Shown here one piece after another: positions 19,500-28,293 of a stretch of 64,000 nucleotides of DNA (its first letter is position 1; the number at the start of each line of letters is the position of its first letter). The notes under the pieces are model-generated. The model was not told where the DNA came from. It saw nothing but the letters and a program-made list of their open reading frames with translations, and made no database searches. The translations under genes and the position numbers were made by a program. This DNA is from Variovorax paradoxus EPS (GTDB lineage Bacteria; Pseudomonadota; Gammaproteobacteria; Burkholderiales; Burkholderiaceae_C): assembly GCF_000184745.1 (NCBI RefSeq), contig NC_014931.1:434001-498000 (forward strand), read 5' to 3'.

Positions 19500-21131
19500 A
19501 TGAAGACCCAATCCTCCGTTTCGCGCCGCTCACGAATGCTGGCGCTCCTGGCACCGACAGCGCTTGCGGCCCTTACCCTGGCCGCGGGTGCTGTGTCAGC
19601 CAAGACGCTGGTGTATTGCTCCGAAGGAAGCCCGGAGAATTTCTATCCGGGCATGAACACCACCGGCACGTCGTTCGACGTGACCACGCAGGTCTACAAC
19701 ACCATCGTCGAGTTCGAGCGCGGCGGCACCAAGGTCATGCCGGGACTCGCTGAAAAGTGGGACATCTCGCCCGACGGCACGGTCTACACCTTTCATCTCC
19801 GCAAGGGCGTGAAGTGGCACACCACGAGCAAGAGCTTCAAGCCCACGCGCGACTTCAACGCCGACGACTTCATCTTCATGCTCGAGCGCCAGTGGAAGGA
19901 GAGCGATCCGTTCTTCAAGGTCACGAGCCAGAACCACTCGTACTTCAACGACATGGGCATGCCCAAGCTCCTGAAGTCGGTGGACCGCATCGATGATTTC
20001 ACGGTGAAGATCACGCTCAACCAGGCCGAGGCGCCGTTCCTCGCCAACCTGGCGATGCAGTACGCGGGCATCCAGTCGAAGGAGTACGCGATCGCGATGC
20101 TGAAGGCCGGCACGCCCGAGAAGGTCGACCAGGACCCGATCGGCACCGGCCCGTTCTACCTCGTGCAGTACCAGAAGGACGCGATCATCCGCTTCAAGGC
20201 CTTCCCGCAGTACTGGGGCGGCAAGGCGAAGATCGACGACCTCGTGTTCGCGATCACGCCCGATGCGTCGGTGCGCTGGGCCAAGCTGCAGAAGGGCGAA
20301 TGCCACGTCATGCCGTACCCGAACCCAGCCGACCTCGACGCGATCCGCAAGGACCCGAACGTGCAGGTGCTGGAGCAGCCGGGCCTGAACGTGGGCTACC
20401 TCTCGTACAACACGACGAAGAAGCCTTTCGACGATGTGCGCGTGCGCAAGGCCATCAACATGGCGATCAACAAGAAGGCGATCATCGACGGCGTCTACCT
20501 CACGACTGGCGTTGCGGCGAAGAACCCGATTCCGCCGACCATGTGGTCCTACAACGATGCGATCAAGGACGATCCGTACGACCCCGAAGCCGCGAAGAAG
20601 CTCTTGGCGCAGGCCGGGTTCCCCGACGGTTTCTCGACCGACCTGTGGGCCATGCCGGTGCAGCGCCCGTACAACCCGAACGCCAAGCGCATCGCCGAGC
20701 TGATGCAGGCCGACCTCGCCAAGATCAACGTCAAGGCCGAGATCAAGAGTTTCGAATGGGGCGAGTACCGTAAGCGCCTGCAGGCCGGCGAGCACCAGAT
20801 GGGCATGCTGGGCTGGACCGGCGACAACGGCGATCCGGACAACTTCATGTACACGCTCCTGGGCTGCGCCTCGGCCAAGTCGGCGAGCGGCAGCAACATC
20901 TCGAAGTTCTGCTACCAGCCGTATGAAGACCTCGTGGTGAAGGCCAAGAGCACCGTGAAGCAAGCCGACCGCGACGCGCTCTACAAGAAGGCGCAGGTCA
21001 TCTTCAAGGAGCAGGCGCCGTGGTTCACCATCGCGCACGCTGTGCAACTCAAGCCCGTGCGCAAGGAAGTGATCGACTTCAAGCTGAGCCCGTTCGGCCG
21101 CCACACCTTCTACGGCGTGGACATCAAGTAA
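19500..21131 (+). CDS. dppA: Periplasmic peptide-binding protein (DppA family)
   Basis: 543 residues from ATG 19500, preceded by GAAGGAG. Signal peptide of about 40 residues with a long Ala/Leu core, cleaved near AVSA. The mature protein begins KTLVYCSEGSPENFYPG, which is the DppA pattern, and continues as an SBP family 5 binding protein to FSPFGRHTFYGVDIK. It delivers peptides to DppBCDF. Unusually, its gene is last rather than first in the operon. The nucleosidase gene follows after three bases, within reach of the same ribosome. Confidence 0.92.
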   Translation: MKTQSSVSRRSRMLALLAPTALAALTLAAGAVSAKTLVYCSEGSPENFYPGMNTTGTSFDVTTQVYNTIVEFERGGTKVMPGLAEKWDISPDGTVYTFHLRKGVKWHTTSKSFKPTRDFNADDFIFMLERQWKESDPFFKVTSQNHSYFNDMGMPKLLKSVDRIDDFTVKITLNQAEAPFLANLAMQYAGIQSKEYAIAMLKAGTPEKVDQDPIGTGPFYLVQYQKDAIIRFKAFPQYWGGKAKIDDLVFAITPDASVRWAKLQKGECHVMPYPNPADLDAIRKDPNVQVLEQPGLNVGYLSYNTTKKPFDDVRVRKAINMAINKKAIIDGVYLTTGVAAKNPIPPTMWSYNDAIKDDPYDPEAAKKLLAQAGFPDGFSTDLWAMPVQRPYNPNAKRIAELMQADLAKINVKAEIKSFEWGEYRKRLQAGEHQMGMLGWTGDNGDPDNFMYTLLGCASAKSASGSNISKFCYQPYEDLVVKAKSTVKQADRDALYKKAQVIFKEQAPWFTIAHAVQLKPVRKEVIDFKLSPFGRHTFYGVDIK

Positions 21132-21134
21132 GCG

Positions 21135-21902
21135 GTGGCTGCGCCCATCGCCATCGTCGCGGCGATGCACGAGGAGCTGAAGGCGCTCCTCGCGCAGATG
21201 CCCGACGAGCAGCGCGTGCGCGTTGCCGGGCGCGACTTCTGGGTCGGCCATCTGCAGGGCCAGCCCGTGGTCGCGGTGCTGTCGCGCATCGGCAAGGTCG
21301 CCGCGGCAATAACGGCCACGGTGCTGCTCGAACGCTTCGGCGTGAGGGCCATCGTGTTCAGTGGAGTCGCGGGCGGACTCGCGCCGGGCGTGAATGTCGG
21401 CGACGTGGTCGTGGCGACCGAGCTGCTTCAGCACGACATGGATGCCTCGCCGCTCTTTCCGAAATACGAAGTGCCCTTGATGGGGCTTTCGCACTTCGCG
21501 ACCGACGCTGCGATCAGTGAGGCACTGGCGGCTGTGGCCGAAGAGACGCTGCGCGACCCGGTGGCGTTGGTGGGGCAGGGGGCCGTCGATGAGTTCGGCC
21601 TTCATTCACCGAAGGTGCACCGCGGCTTGCTGATCAGTGGCGACCGCTTCGTCTCGACCGCCGCCGAAAGCGAAACGCTGCGCCGCCATCTGCCCAAAGC
21701 GCTCGCCGTGGAAATGGAAGGCGCCGCGGTGGCGCAGGTGTGCCACGACTACGGCGTGCCCTTCGCGGCGATGCGGACGATTTCAGACCGCGCCGACGAC
21801 GAGGCTCATGGCGACTTCGCGCGCTTCGTCGCCGAGGTCGCGAGCCGCTACAGCCTTGCGCTGGTCGGCGCGTGGCTGGCCACGCTGCCGGCTGTCGACT
21901 GA
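21135..21902 (+). CDS. mtnN: 5'-methylthioadenosine/S-adenosylhomocysteine nucleosidase
   Basis: 255 residues from GTG 21135, three bases after the dppA stop. The N-terminus (IAIVAAMHEELKALL) aligns with the start of E. coli Pfs, which supports the GTG. VFSGVAGGLAPGVNVGDVVVA and the C-terminal VEMEGAAVAQVC with the ribose-binding Glu, and ISDRADDEAH with the catalytic Asp, are present. The enzyme removes adenine from MTA and SAH, recycling methionine and relieving inhibition of methyltransferases. Position behind a peptide transporter suggests shared transcription rather than shared pathway. Confidence 0.92.
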   Translation: MAAPIAIVAAMHEELKALLAQMPDEQRVRVAGRDFWVGHLQGQPVVAVLSRIGKVAAAITATVLLERFGVRAIVFSGVAGGLAPGVNVGDVVVATELLQHDMDASPLFPKYEVPLMGLSHFATDAAISEALAAVAEETLRDPVALVGQGAVDEFGLHSPKVHRGLLISGDRFVSTAAESETLRRHLPKALAVEMEGAAVAQVCHDYGVPFAAMRTISDRADDEAHGDFARFVAEVASRYSLALVGAWLATLPAVD

Positions 21903-22043
21903 GCGACGAGCAGGCGCAGATCGCGGCTCAGCGATAAGGGTTGCGTCGAATTCGAGCGCGTCGATGGCGTGATCCAGCGAGAAGCACGGTTTCTGGCCGC
22001 CAGATGAAACCTAGAATCGCGCAAACAAATGTAGGAGTTCGAC

Positions 22044-23498
22044 ATGCGAGGAGTTCTGGGAGCGCTTTCCGCCGTTTTGTTCTGCAGCCTGTTGCTGGCG
22101 GGATGCGGTGGAGGTGGAGGTGGAGGTGGTTTTCCATTCAACCTGGGTGGAAATACCCCCGAAATCAAGGATTTCGCCATCGGTGGCGGAGTCACTGGCA
22201 TTTCCCCCGGCGGGCAAATCGTGTTGAAGAACAACGGAGGGGATCCGCTGACGCTGTCCGCCGATGGGCCGTTCAGCTTCAAGCAACGCATACGCGAGGG
22301 CGCGAACTACACCGTCTCGGTGTCCTCCACGCTGCCGACTCAGGCCTGCACGGTCGTCTTTGCCAGCGGCGTCGCCACGGCGGACGTCGCAAGCGTGAAG
22401 GTCGTTTGCGGGCCGGCGCAGGAAGCGGTGTTTCAGCCGGCAGCGGCCATGCTCACGCCGCGCGTGGAACATACGTTGATCGCATTGCCTGATGGAACAG
22501 TGCTTGCCCTGGGAGGGCAGGATCTGGGCCTCAAAGGTGTCACTTCCATCGAGCGATACGACCCGGCGTCGAATCTCTGGAAGTCCGCCGGGACCTTGCC
22601 GTTTCAGAGCCTGCAGGCCGCGGTCTTCCTGCCTTCCAGCGGGAAGGTCCTGGTGGTTGGAACAGGTGCGGGATCGCAACTCTATGACCCGGCTACGCAG
22701 GCATTTACGCCCAGTGGGGGCTTCGTGACATTGGCAACCGTGCGGCAACTCATTTTGCTGCTCGATGGCCGAGTGCTCGCGTCTGATGGCAATCTCGTCG
22801 AGTTGTACCGCCCCGATACAGGCGTTTGGCGGGCAAGCGCCACGGCCTCGATGGATCACCAGGGCGGTGCATTCACGTTGATGGCGAATGGGAAGATTCT
22901 CGTTTCGGGTGGCCTGCTCGGAGGCACCATTGCCGACAGTGAAGTGTTCGATCCTTCCACCGAAAAGTGGACCACGGTCGGACGGCTGGCAACTTCCCGC
23001 TCGGGCCATCGCGGCGTACTGCTTTCCACAGGGAAAGTGCTCGCTGTCGGGGGCGCGACTGGAACGGTTGCGCACGCCTGCTCCTGTGGCCTCAGGACCG
23101 TTGCGCAGGCTGAGTTGTTTGATCCTTCCACCAACATGTGGTCGTCGGCAGGCAGTCTGCTCGTCGGTCGGAATGGTTTCTCGTCGACGTTGATGCCGAC
23201 AGGGCGGGTGCTCGTCGCCGGTGGGAGCATTCAGGGTGAGATCGATCAATCGACGCAGGGGTTTCGCAGAACGATCCCCTCCCCACTGAGCAACGTCGAG
23301 GTCTACGATCCGCTGACGAACATGTGGCAGTCGTGGGGGACGTTGCTGGCAGCTCGCTCCGGGCATTCGGCTTCGCTCATGTCCAGCGGGAAGCTGCTGT
23401 TATCTGGCGGTTCGGCAGCAAACCCCGATAACCCGACGAACCCAGATCCCTACGCATGGCACATCGAATTCGTGACCTCCAGTGAAATCGGCTGGTAG
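22044..23498 (+). CDS. Kelch-repeat lipoprotein
   Basis: 484 residues. The signal peptide ends in the lipobox LLAG-C21, followed by eight Gly encoded by a GGTGGA repeat (22107-22130). A small beta-rich domain (about 40-125) precedes kelch repeats: segments such as LPDGTVLALGGQ, YDPASNLWKSAGTL, LMANGKILVSGG, FDPSTEKWTTVG, LLSTGKVLAVGG and LMPTGRVLVAGG recur at about 45-60 residue spacing, giving a beta-propeller on the cell surface or in the periplasm. Codon use is visibly less GC-biased than in its neighbours, which may mean recent gain. TAGGAG precedes the ATG. Ligand unknown. Confidence 0.82.
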   Translation: MRGVLGALSAVLFCSLLLAGCGGGGGGGGFPFNLGGNTPEIKDFAIGGGVTGISPGGQIVLKNNGGDPLTLSADGPFSFKQRIREGANYTVSVSSTLPTQACTVVFASGVATADVASVKVVCGPAQEAVFQPAAAMLTPRVEHTLIALPDGTVLALGGQDLGLKGVTSIERYDPASNLWKSAGTLPFQSLQAAVFLPSSGKVLVVGTGAGSQLYDPATQAFTPSGGFVTLATVRQLILLLDGRVLASDGNLVELYRPDTGVWRASATASMDHQGGAFTLMANGKILVSGGLLGGTIADSEVFDPSTEKWTTVGRLATSRSGHRGVLLSTGKVLAVGGATGTVAHACSCGLRTVAQAELFDPSTNMWSSAGSLLVGRNGFSSTLMPTGRVLVAGGSIQGEIDQSTQGFRRTIPSPLSNVEVYDPLTNMWQSWGTLLAARSGHSASLMSSGKLLLSGGSAANPDNPTNPDPYAWHIEFVTSSEIGW

Positions 23499-23538
23499 CC
23501 GCTGTAGAGAGCGTGGCGGTTGTGAGTTCCGCCGCCGG

Positions 23539-24525
23539 CTACTTGAGCCAGCCGCGCCGGCGGAAGTACCACATCGGCACCAGCGCGCTCGCCGCCATCA
23601 GCACGATGGCATACGGATAGCCCATGGCCCAGTCGAGCTCGGGCATGAACTTGAAGTTCATGCCGTAGATGCTCGCGATCAGCGTGGGCGGCAAGAGCGC
23701 GACGCTCGCCACCGAGAAGATCTTGATGGTCTTGTTCTGGTTGATGTTGATGAAACCGACGGTCGCATCCATCAGGAAGTTGATCTTGTCGAAGAGGAAG
23801 GCCGTGTGGTTGTCCAGCGATTCGATGTCGCGCAGGATCTGCCGGGCCTCTTCGAACTGCTCGGCGTTGAGCATCTTGCTGCGCATCATGAAGCTCACCG
23901 CGCGGCGGGTGTCCATCACATTGCGGCGGATGCGGCCGTTCAAGTCTTCCTGTCGCGCGATGAGGCCGAGCACCTCGCCGGCCAGCTCGTCGGTGACGTT
24001 GCCCGAGAGCACTTTCTTGCCCGCCACTTCGAGCTCGTCGTAGATGTTCTCCAGCGTGTCGGCCGAGTATTCGGCGTCGGCGTCGAAGAGCTTGAGCATC
24101 ACTTCTTTGGCGTCTTCGATCAGCCCCGGCGCGCGGCGTGCGCGCATGCGCAGCAGGCGGAACACGGGCACGTCTTCGTCGTGGATCGAGAACAGAACGC
24201 CGCGGCTGCGCAGATCGGTGTTGTGCTGGTTGAGGATGAAGGCCACACGCACGGTGCGCGGGTCTTCGTCGTCGTCGATCAGGAAGTCGGAACGGATGTG
24301 CAGCTCGCCGTTGTCTTCCTCGTAGAAGCGGGCGGACTCCTCGATGTCCTCGTCCATCGCGTCTTCGGGAATCGAGAGGCCGTAGTACTGCTTGATCCAG
24401 CGCTTTTCTTCGAGCGTGGGCGATTCGAGGTCGACCCAGATCGGCTGGAACTTGGAGAGCTCTTCCAGCGACTCGATCTCTTCCTGGACGAGGCGGCCGT
24501 TGGCGAGCGTAAAGATGTTGAGCAT
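23539..24525 (-). CDS. corA: Magnesium/cobalt transporter CorA
   Basis: 328 residues. The two C-terminal transmembrane helices carry the selectivity motif YGMNF followed by MPEL, diagnostic of CorA. The long N-terminal cytoplasmic domain is acidic and helical (LFDADAEYSADTLENIYDEL). The protein ends in a basic tail (RRRGWLK). It forms pentamers that import Mg2+ and can admit Co2+. Monocistronic; it is convergent with the kelch lipoprotein gene and divergent from the helicase gene. Confidence 0.94.
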   Translation of the reverse strand: MLNIFTLANGRLVQEEIESLEELSKFQPIWVDLESPTLEEKRWIKQYYGLSIPEDAMDEDIEESARFYEEDNGELHIRSDFLIDDDEDPRTVRVAFILNQHNTDLRSRGVLFSIHDEDVPVFRLLRMRARRAPGLIEDAKEVMLKLFDADAEYSADTLENIYDELEVAGKKVLSGNVTDELAGEVLGLIARQEDLNGRIRRNVMDTRRAVSFMMRSKMLNAEQFEEARQILRDIESLDNHTAFLFDKINFLMDATVGFININQNKTIKIFSVASVALLPPTLIASIYGMNFKFMPELDWAMGYPYAIVLMAASALVPMWYFRRRGWLK

Positions 24526-24706
24526 GGGCTCACTCCCGGGGATGACTGAAACGGTGGGCGAGGGAGGGGCGCTTTCAATTCCCGGGCCCGGCGCGAGCGC
24601 GTCAGAGGGGAGTTGAAAGCTGCCGAGACGGGGCGGTTTCCATGGGGAGTCTCCGGTTGCAGCGAGGCGCGATTATGTCACCGGGCACATGTCGGCAACC
24701 TGACTG

Positions 24707-24726
24707 AACTGGACGGACATACAGTA
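24707..24726 (+). promoter_or_regulatory. LexA-like site upstream of the helicase gene
   Basis: The sequence has CTGG-N8-ACAG, one base from the LexA consensus CTGT-N8-ACAG, with the flanking A...TA of the E. coli consensus also matched. It ends 11 bases before the ATG at 24738. UvrD-type helicase genes are classical SOS targets, which adds weight; the mismatch in a core half-site subtracts from it. Confidence 0.45.
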
Positions 24727-24737
24727 AAGTCGTGCCC

Positions 24738-26855
24738 ATGCAGACCGCTGCGCCCCCCGTAATTTCCGCTGCGCCGAAGACGCAAGCCGAGCGCCTTGCC
24801 GCGGCGTTGGCCACGCTCAACGACGACCAGCGCGCAGCCGTCGAGCACGGCGTCGGCGCTGCGGTGGCCGACGATCACCGCCCGCTGCTGGTGATTGCCG
24901 GTGCCGGTTCCGGCAAGACCAGCACGCTGGCGCATCGGGTGGCGCACCTGATCGCGGACGGGGTCGATCCGCAGCGCCTGCTGCTGCTGACTTTCTCGCG
25001 CCGCGCCGCGCAGGAAATGGAGCGCCGCGCGGGCCAGGTGCTGGCCAAGGTGCTCGGCCTCAAGTCGGAACGCCCGCCCGCGCTGCCGTGGGCCGGCACC
25101 TTTCACGGCATCGGGGCGCGGCTCTTGCGCGAGTACGCGCAACAGATCGGACTCGACGAGAACTTCACGATCCATGACCGCGGCGATGCCGAAGACCTGA
25201 TGGGGCTGGTGCGCCACGAGCTGGGCCTGTCTTCCACGGTCAACCGCTTCCCGCGCAAGGGCACGTGCCTCTCGATCTATTCGCGCTGCGTGAACACGCG
25301 CGCCTCGGTGGCCGAGGTGCTGAAGGAGGCCTTCCCCTGGTGCGGCGAATGGGAGGCCGAGCTCAAGACGCTGTTCGGCGCCTACGTCGAAGCCAAGCAG
25401 CAGCAGAACGTGCTCGACTACGACGACCTGCTGCTCTACTGGGCCGAGATGGTCGCCGAGCCCGCGCTGGCCGAAGCCGTGGGCGCGCGCTTCGACCATG
25501 TGCTGGTCGACGAGTACCAGGACACCAACCTGCTGCAGGCTTCGATCCTGCTGGCGATGAAGCCCGATGGGCGCGGCGTCACGGTGGTGGGGGACGACGC
25601 GCAATCGATCTACTCGTTCCGCGGCGCGACGGTGCGCAACATCCTCGATTTCCCTTCGCAGTTCAGTCGGGAGGCGAGGGTGGTCACGCTGGAGCGCAAC
25701 TACCGCTCGACGCAGCCGATCCTCGACGTATCGAACCGCGTGATCGCGCAGGCGGCCGAGCGGCATGCCAAGACGCTCTGGACCGACAAGCCCTCCGCCG
25801 GCAAGCCGCAACTGGTGCTGGTGCCCGACGAGGCCGGGCAGGCGCGCTGGGTGGCCGACAAGGTGCTCGCGCACCGCGAGGGCGGGCTTGCGCTCAAGTC
25901 GCAGGCGGTGCTGTTTCGCACCTCGTCGCACAGCGCGGCGCTCGAACTGGAACTGGCACGCCGCAACATCCCCTTCGTGAAGTTCGGCGGGCTCAAGTTT
26001 CTCGAGGCTTCGCATGTGAAGGACCTGCTTGCCGTGCTGCGGTTTGCCGAGAACCCGCGCGGGCGCATGGCGGGGTTTCGCGTCACGCAGCTGATTCCCG
26101 GCATCGGGCCCGTCACCGGCACGCGCTTGCTCGATGCGATGGACCAGGCGGCCGATCCGGCCGCGGCCGTGCGCGACTTCGTGCCGCCGTCCGCGGCACG
26201 CGAGCAGTGGGCCGGGTTCGCCGAGGCCTACGCCGCGTTGCGTGCGCCGTCGCTGGCGTGGCCGGCCGATGTGGAGCTGGCGATGGGCTGGTATCTGCCG
26301 CACCTGGAGCGGCTCTACGACGACACCTCCGGCGTGCGCCGCCAGGACGTGGAGCAACTGGTGCGCCTCGCCGCGGGCTACGGTTCGCGTGAGCGCTTCC
26401 TGACCGAGCTCACGCTCGATCCGCCCGAAGCCACGAGCGATCGCCCGGGGCCGCCGCTGCTCGACGAGGACTACCTGATCCTCTCCACCATCCATTCGGC
26501 CAAGGGCCAGGAATGGAACTCGGTACATGTGCTCAACGTGGTCGACGGCTGCCTGCCGGCCGACGTGGCGCAGAGCGCGCACGAACTCGAGGAAGAGCGG
26601 CGCCTGCTCTACGTCGCGATGACGCGGGCCCGCGACCATCTGCACCTCCTGGTGCCGCAGCGCTTCTACATCACGCAGCAGGCGGTGCGGGGCGACCGGC
26701 ATCTGTATGCGAATCGCACGCGCTTCATCACGGAATCGGATCTCGCTGGCTTCGAGCAGCAGACCTGGCCACCACCGCCGGTTCAGCCGCCCGCGGTGCC
26801 TCCGCCCGCCGCGGTGATCGACCTGCGCAACCGCATGCGCGCGGCCTGGCGCTGA
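24738..26855 (+). CDS. UvrD/Rep-family ATP-dependent DNA helicase
   Basis: 705 residues, superfamily 1A, 3'-5' helicase. Q-motif LNDDQRAAVEH, Walker A AGAGSGKT (54-61), motif II LVDEYQDTN, motif III VVGDDAQSIYSFRGA, motif IV ERNYRSTQPIL, motif V TIHSAKGQEWNSVHV and motif VI EERRLLYVAMTRARDHL are all present. It is shorter than UvrD and has its own C-terminus (Pro-rich, ending NRMRAAWR), so a role in repair or recombination is likely but I do not assign the symbol. The ATG at 24738 is preferred to the GTG at 24732. Confidence 0.92.
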   Translation: MQTAAPPVISAAPKTQAERLAAALATLNDDQRAAVEHGVGAAVADDHRPLLVIAGAGSGKTSTLAHRVAHLIADGVDPQRLLLLTFSRRAAQEMERRAGQVLAKVLGLKSERPPALPWAGTFHGIGARLLREYAQQIGLDENFTIHDRGDAEDLMGLVRHELGLSSTVNRFPRKGTCLSIYSRCVNTRASVAEVLKEAFPWCGEWEAELKTLFGAYVEAKQQQNVLDYDDLLLYWAEMVAEPALAEAVGARFDHVLVDEYQDTNLLQASILLAMKPDGRGVTVVGDDAQSIYSFRGATVRNILDFPSQFSREARVVTLERNYRSTQPILDVSNRVIAQAAERHAKTLWTDKPSAGKPQLVLVPDEAGQARWVADKVLAHREGGLALKSQAVLFRTSSHSAALELELARRNIPFVKFGGLKFLEASHVKDLLAVLRFAENPRGRMAGFRVTQLIPGIGPVTGTRLLDAMDQAADPAAAVRDFVPPSAAREQWAGFAEAYAALRAPSLAWPADVELAMGWYLPHLERLYDDTSGVRRQDVEQLVRLAAGYGSRERFLTELTLDPPEATSDRPGPPLLDEDYLILSTIHSAKGQEWNSVHVLNVVDGCLPADVAQSAHELEEERRLLYVAMTRARDHLHLLVPQRFYITQQAVRGDRHLYANRTRFITESDLAGFEQQTWPPPPVQPPAVPPPAAVIDLRNRMRAAWR

Positions 26856-27176
26856 AGCGGCTGGCCCTTCGCCCGGGAGGGTCACCAGGCGAGAAGTGCG
26901 TTAACACTTGCAAGCAAAGCGCCACGAAGGCGGGCCAAGCTGCACGGGCAGCTATCGATTCAATAGCGGATTGAAGCAGGCCCCAGGCGCTCTCGCCACC
27001 CGGAGAACCCAGGTATTGCAATACCGTGACAGCTTGGGCATAGTGAATCGACCGACCCCTCTTTCCTCCCCTTCCTCCTCTTCTCTCCCTTTCCCCGCAC
27101 CACACCTGTTTCGCCGGCCACGCTCCAATCCGGAGCGGGGTCATTTCCCCAACCGTCAATTCTCAGGAGGTCATTC
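26856..27176. other. 321-base region upstream of hpf
   Basis: No gene is seen. In order it holds the short family repeat GCTAT-N7-ATAGC (26951-26967), a 14-base perfect palindrome (27012-27025), a plausible sigma-70 promoter (27016-27044) and an uninterrupted run of 41 pyrimidines (27056-27096) that would lie in the hpf leader. CAGGAGG precedes the hpf ATG. Confidence 0.65.
27012..27044 (+). promoter_or_regulatory. Candidate hpf promoter with overlapping palindromic operator
   Basis: TTGCAA (27016-27021), a 17-base spacer and CATAGT (27039-27044) match the sigma-70 consensus at four of six positions each. The -35 box lies inside the perfect palindrome GGTATTGCAATACC (27012-27025), so a dimeric regulator bound there would affect transcription. 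Transcripts would start near 27051 and carry a leader of about 125 bases. Confidence 0.4.
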
Positions 27177-27506
27177 ATGAATTTGACGATCAGCGGTCAT
27201 CACCTCGACGTCACCCCTGCCTTGCGCACCTACGTCACGAGCAAGCTGGACCGGATCACACGGCACTTCGACCAGGTGGTCGATGTGAAGGTGATCCTCA
27301 CGGTGGAAAAGCAGAAGGAAAAGGAACGCCGCCAAAGGGCGGAGTGCAACATTCACGTCAAGGGCAATGACATGTTCGCGGAGTCGAGCCACGCTGATCT
27401 CTACGCTGCGGTCGATGAGCTGGTCGACAAGCTCGACCGCCAGGTTGTTCGCCACAAGGACCGCCTGCAGGACCACCATCACGTCGCGCCCAAACGCGTG
27501 ATGTGA
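27177..27506 (+). CDS. hpf: Ribosome hibernation promoting factor (short HPF/YfiA family)
   Basis: 109 residues. The protein binds the 30S subunit near the decoding site and promotes inactive 100S or 70S ribosomes in stationary phase. [20 protein letters not shown] and [26 protein letters not shown] are typical of the S30AE domain; the Lys/Arg-rich stretch contacts rRNA. The length is that of the short form without the dimerisation domain. CAGGAGG lies at optimal distance. A very strong terminator follows. In many proteobacteria hpf sits between rpoN and ptsN; here ptsN follows but rpoN is absent upstream. Confidence 0.93.
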   Translation: MNLTISGHHLDVTPALRTYVTSKLDRITRHFDQVVDVKVILTVEKQKEKERRQRAECNIHVKGNDMFAESSHADLYAAVDELVDKLDRQVVRHKDRLQDHHHVAPKRVM

Positions 27507-27542
27507 ACAAGGAGCGGGGCTCTCGGGCCCGCTCGCACCACA

Positions 27543-27570
27543 GGCCGCCTTCGGGCGGCCTTTTGCTTTT
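27543..27570 (+). terminator. Rho-independent terminator of hpf
   Basis: GGCCGCC (27543-27549) pairs perfectly with GGCGGCC (27554-27560) around a TTCG tetraloop, followed by TTTTGCTTTT. This is a textbook terminator and implies that ptsN downstream has its own promoter. Confidence 0.9.
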
Positions 27571-27727
27571 CCGACCATCGCCGTCGGACTTTTGGGTTTT
27601 CTGTTGGTTTCTGCCGGCTTCTGCCTGGGGCAGCGAGGCCTCTGGGCAACATGTAAACAGAAAGTAGATAGGGGGACTGGGGGTTTTTACCAACCGGGTG
27701 CATAATCGCCCCCGCTCTGCTCCCACC

Positions 27728-28195
27728 ATGAATCGCCTCGCGTCCATCCTGCCGCCCGCCCAAGTGCTTGTGAGCGTTGACGCTACCAGCAAGAAACGTG
27801 CTTTCGAAGAAGCTGGCCTTCTGTTCGAAAGCCTCCATGGCCTGGGGCGCGCCCTCATCACCGACAGCCTCTTTGCGCGCGAGCGCCTCGGCTCCACCGG
27901 CCTGGGCCACGGCGTTGCCATTCCGCATGGCCGCATCAAGGGCCTCAAGGCGCCGATGGCCGCGGTGTTCCAGCTGGCGAATCCCATCGGCTTCGACGCT
28001 CCCGACGAGCAACCCGTCGCGCTCCTGATCTTTTTGCTGGTGCCCGAAGCGGCCACGCAGAAGCACCTCGAAATCCTCTCCGAAATCGCCGAACTGCTGA
28101 GCGACGCCGGCCTGCGCGAGCAAATCAAGTCCAGCACCGATGCCACCGCGCTCCACGGCCTGATCGCCGGCTGGCAGTCGACCCAAGTCGCCTGA
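27728..28195 (+). CDS. ptsN: PTS IIA-like nitrogen-regulatory protein PtsN (EIIA-Ntr)
   Basis: 155 residues from ATG 27728; the frame stays open to 27698. The phosphorylatable His is H67 in GHGVAIPHGR. LVPEAATQKHLEILSEIAELL is typical of EIIA-Ntr. This protein is the end point of the nitrogen PTS (PtsP-NPr-PtsN) and regulates K+ uptake and nitrogen or phosphate responses through its phosphorylation state. CATAAT at 27701 could serve as -10 box, without a good -35. hprK follows 98 bases later, a typical betaproteobacterial pairing. Confidence 0.93.
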   Translation: MNRLASILPPAQVLVSVDATSKKRAFEEAGLLFESLHGLGRALITDSLFARERLGSTGLGHGVAIPHGRIKGLKAPMAAVFQLANPIGFDAPDEQPVALLIFLLVPEAATQKHLEILSEIAELLSDAGLREQIKSSTDATALHGLIAGWQSTQVA

Positions 28196-28293
28196 GCGCA
28201 TGCGTCGGCGTGCGCGGCTGCTGCTAAGCTGCGCGACACCTCCCCTGTCACTCATCCATCCAATGCCGGCGCCGAGCGCCGCCTTCTGACCGC

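Noticed and set aside
26856..27176. Sigma-54 promoter for hpf
   Set aside because: No TGGCAC-N5-TTGC match at correct spacing was found; a sigma-70-like pair fits better.
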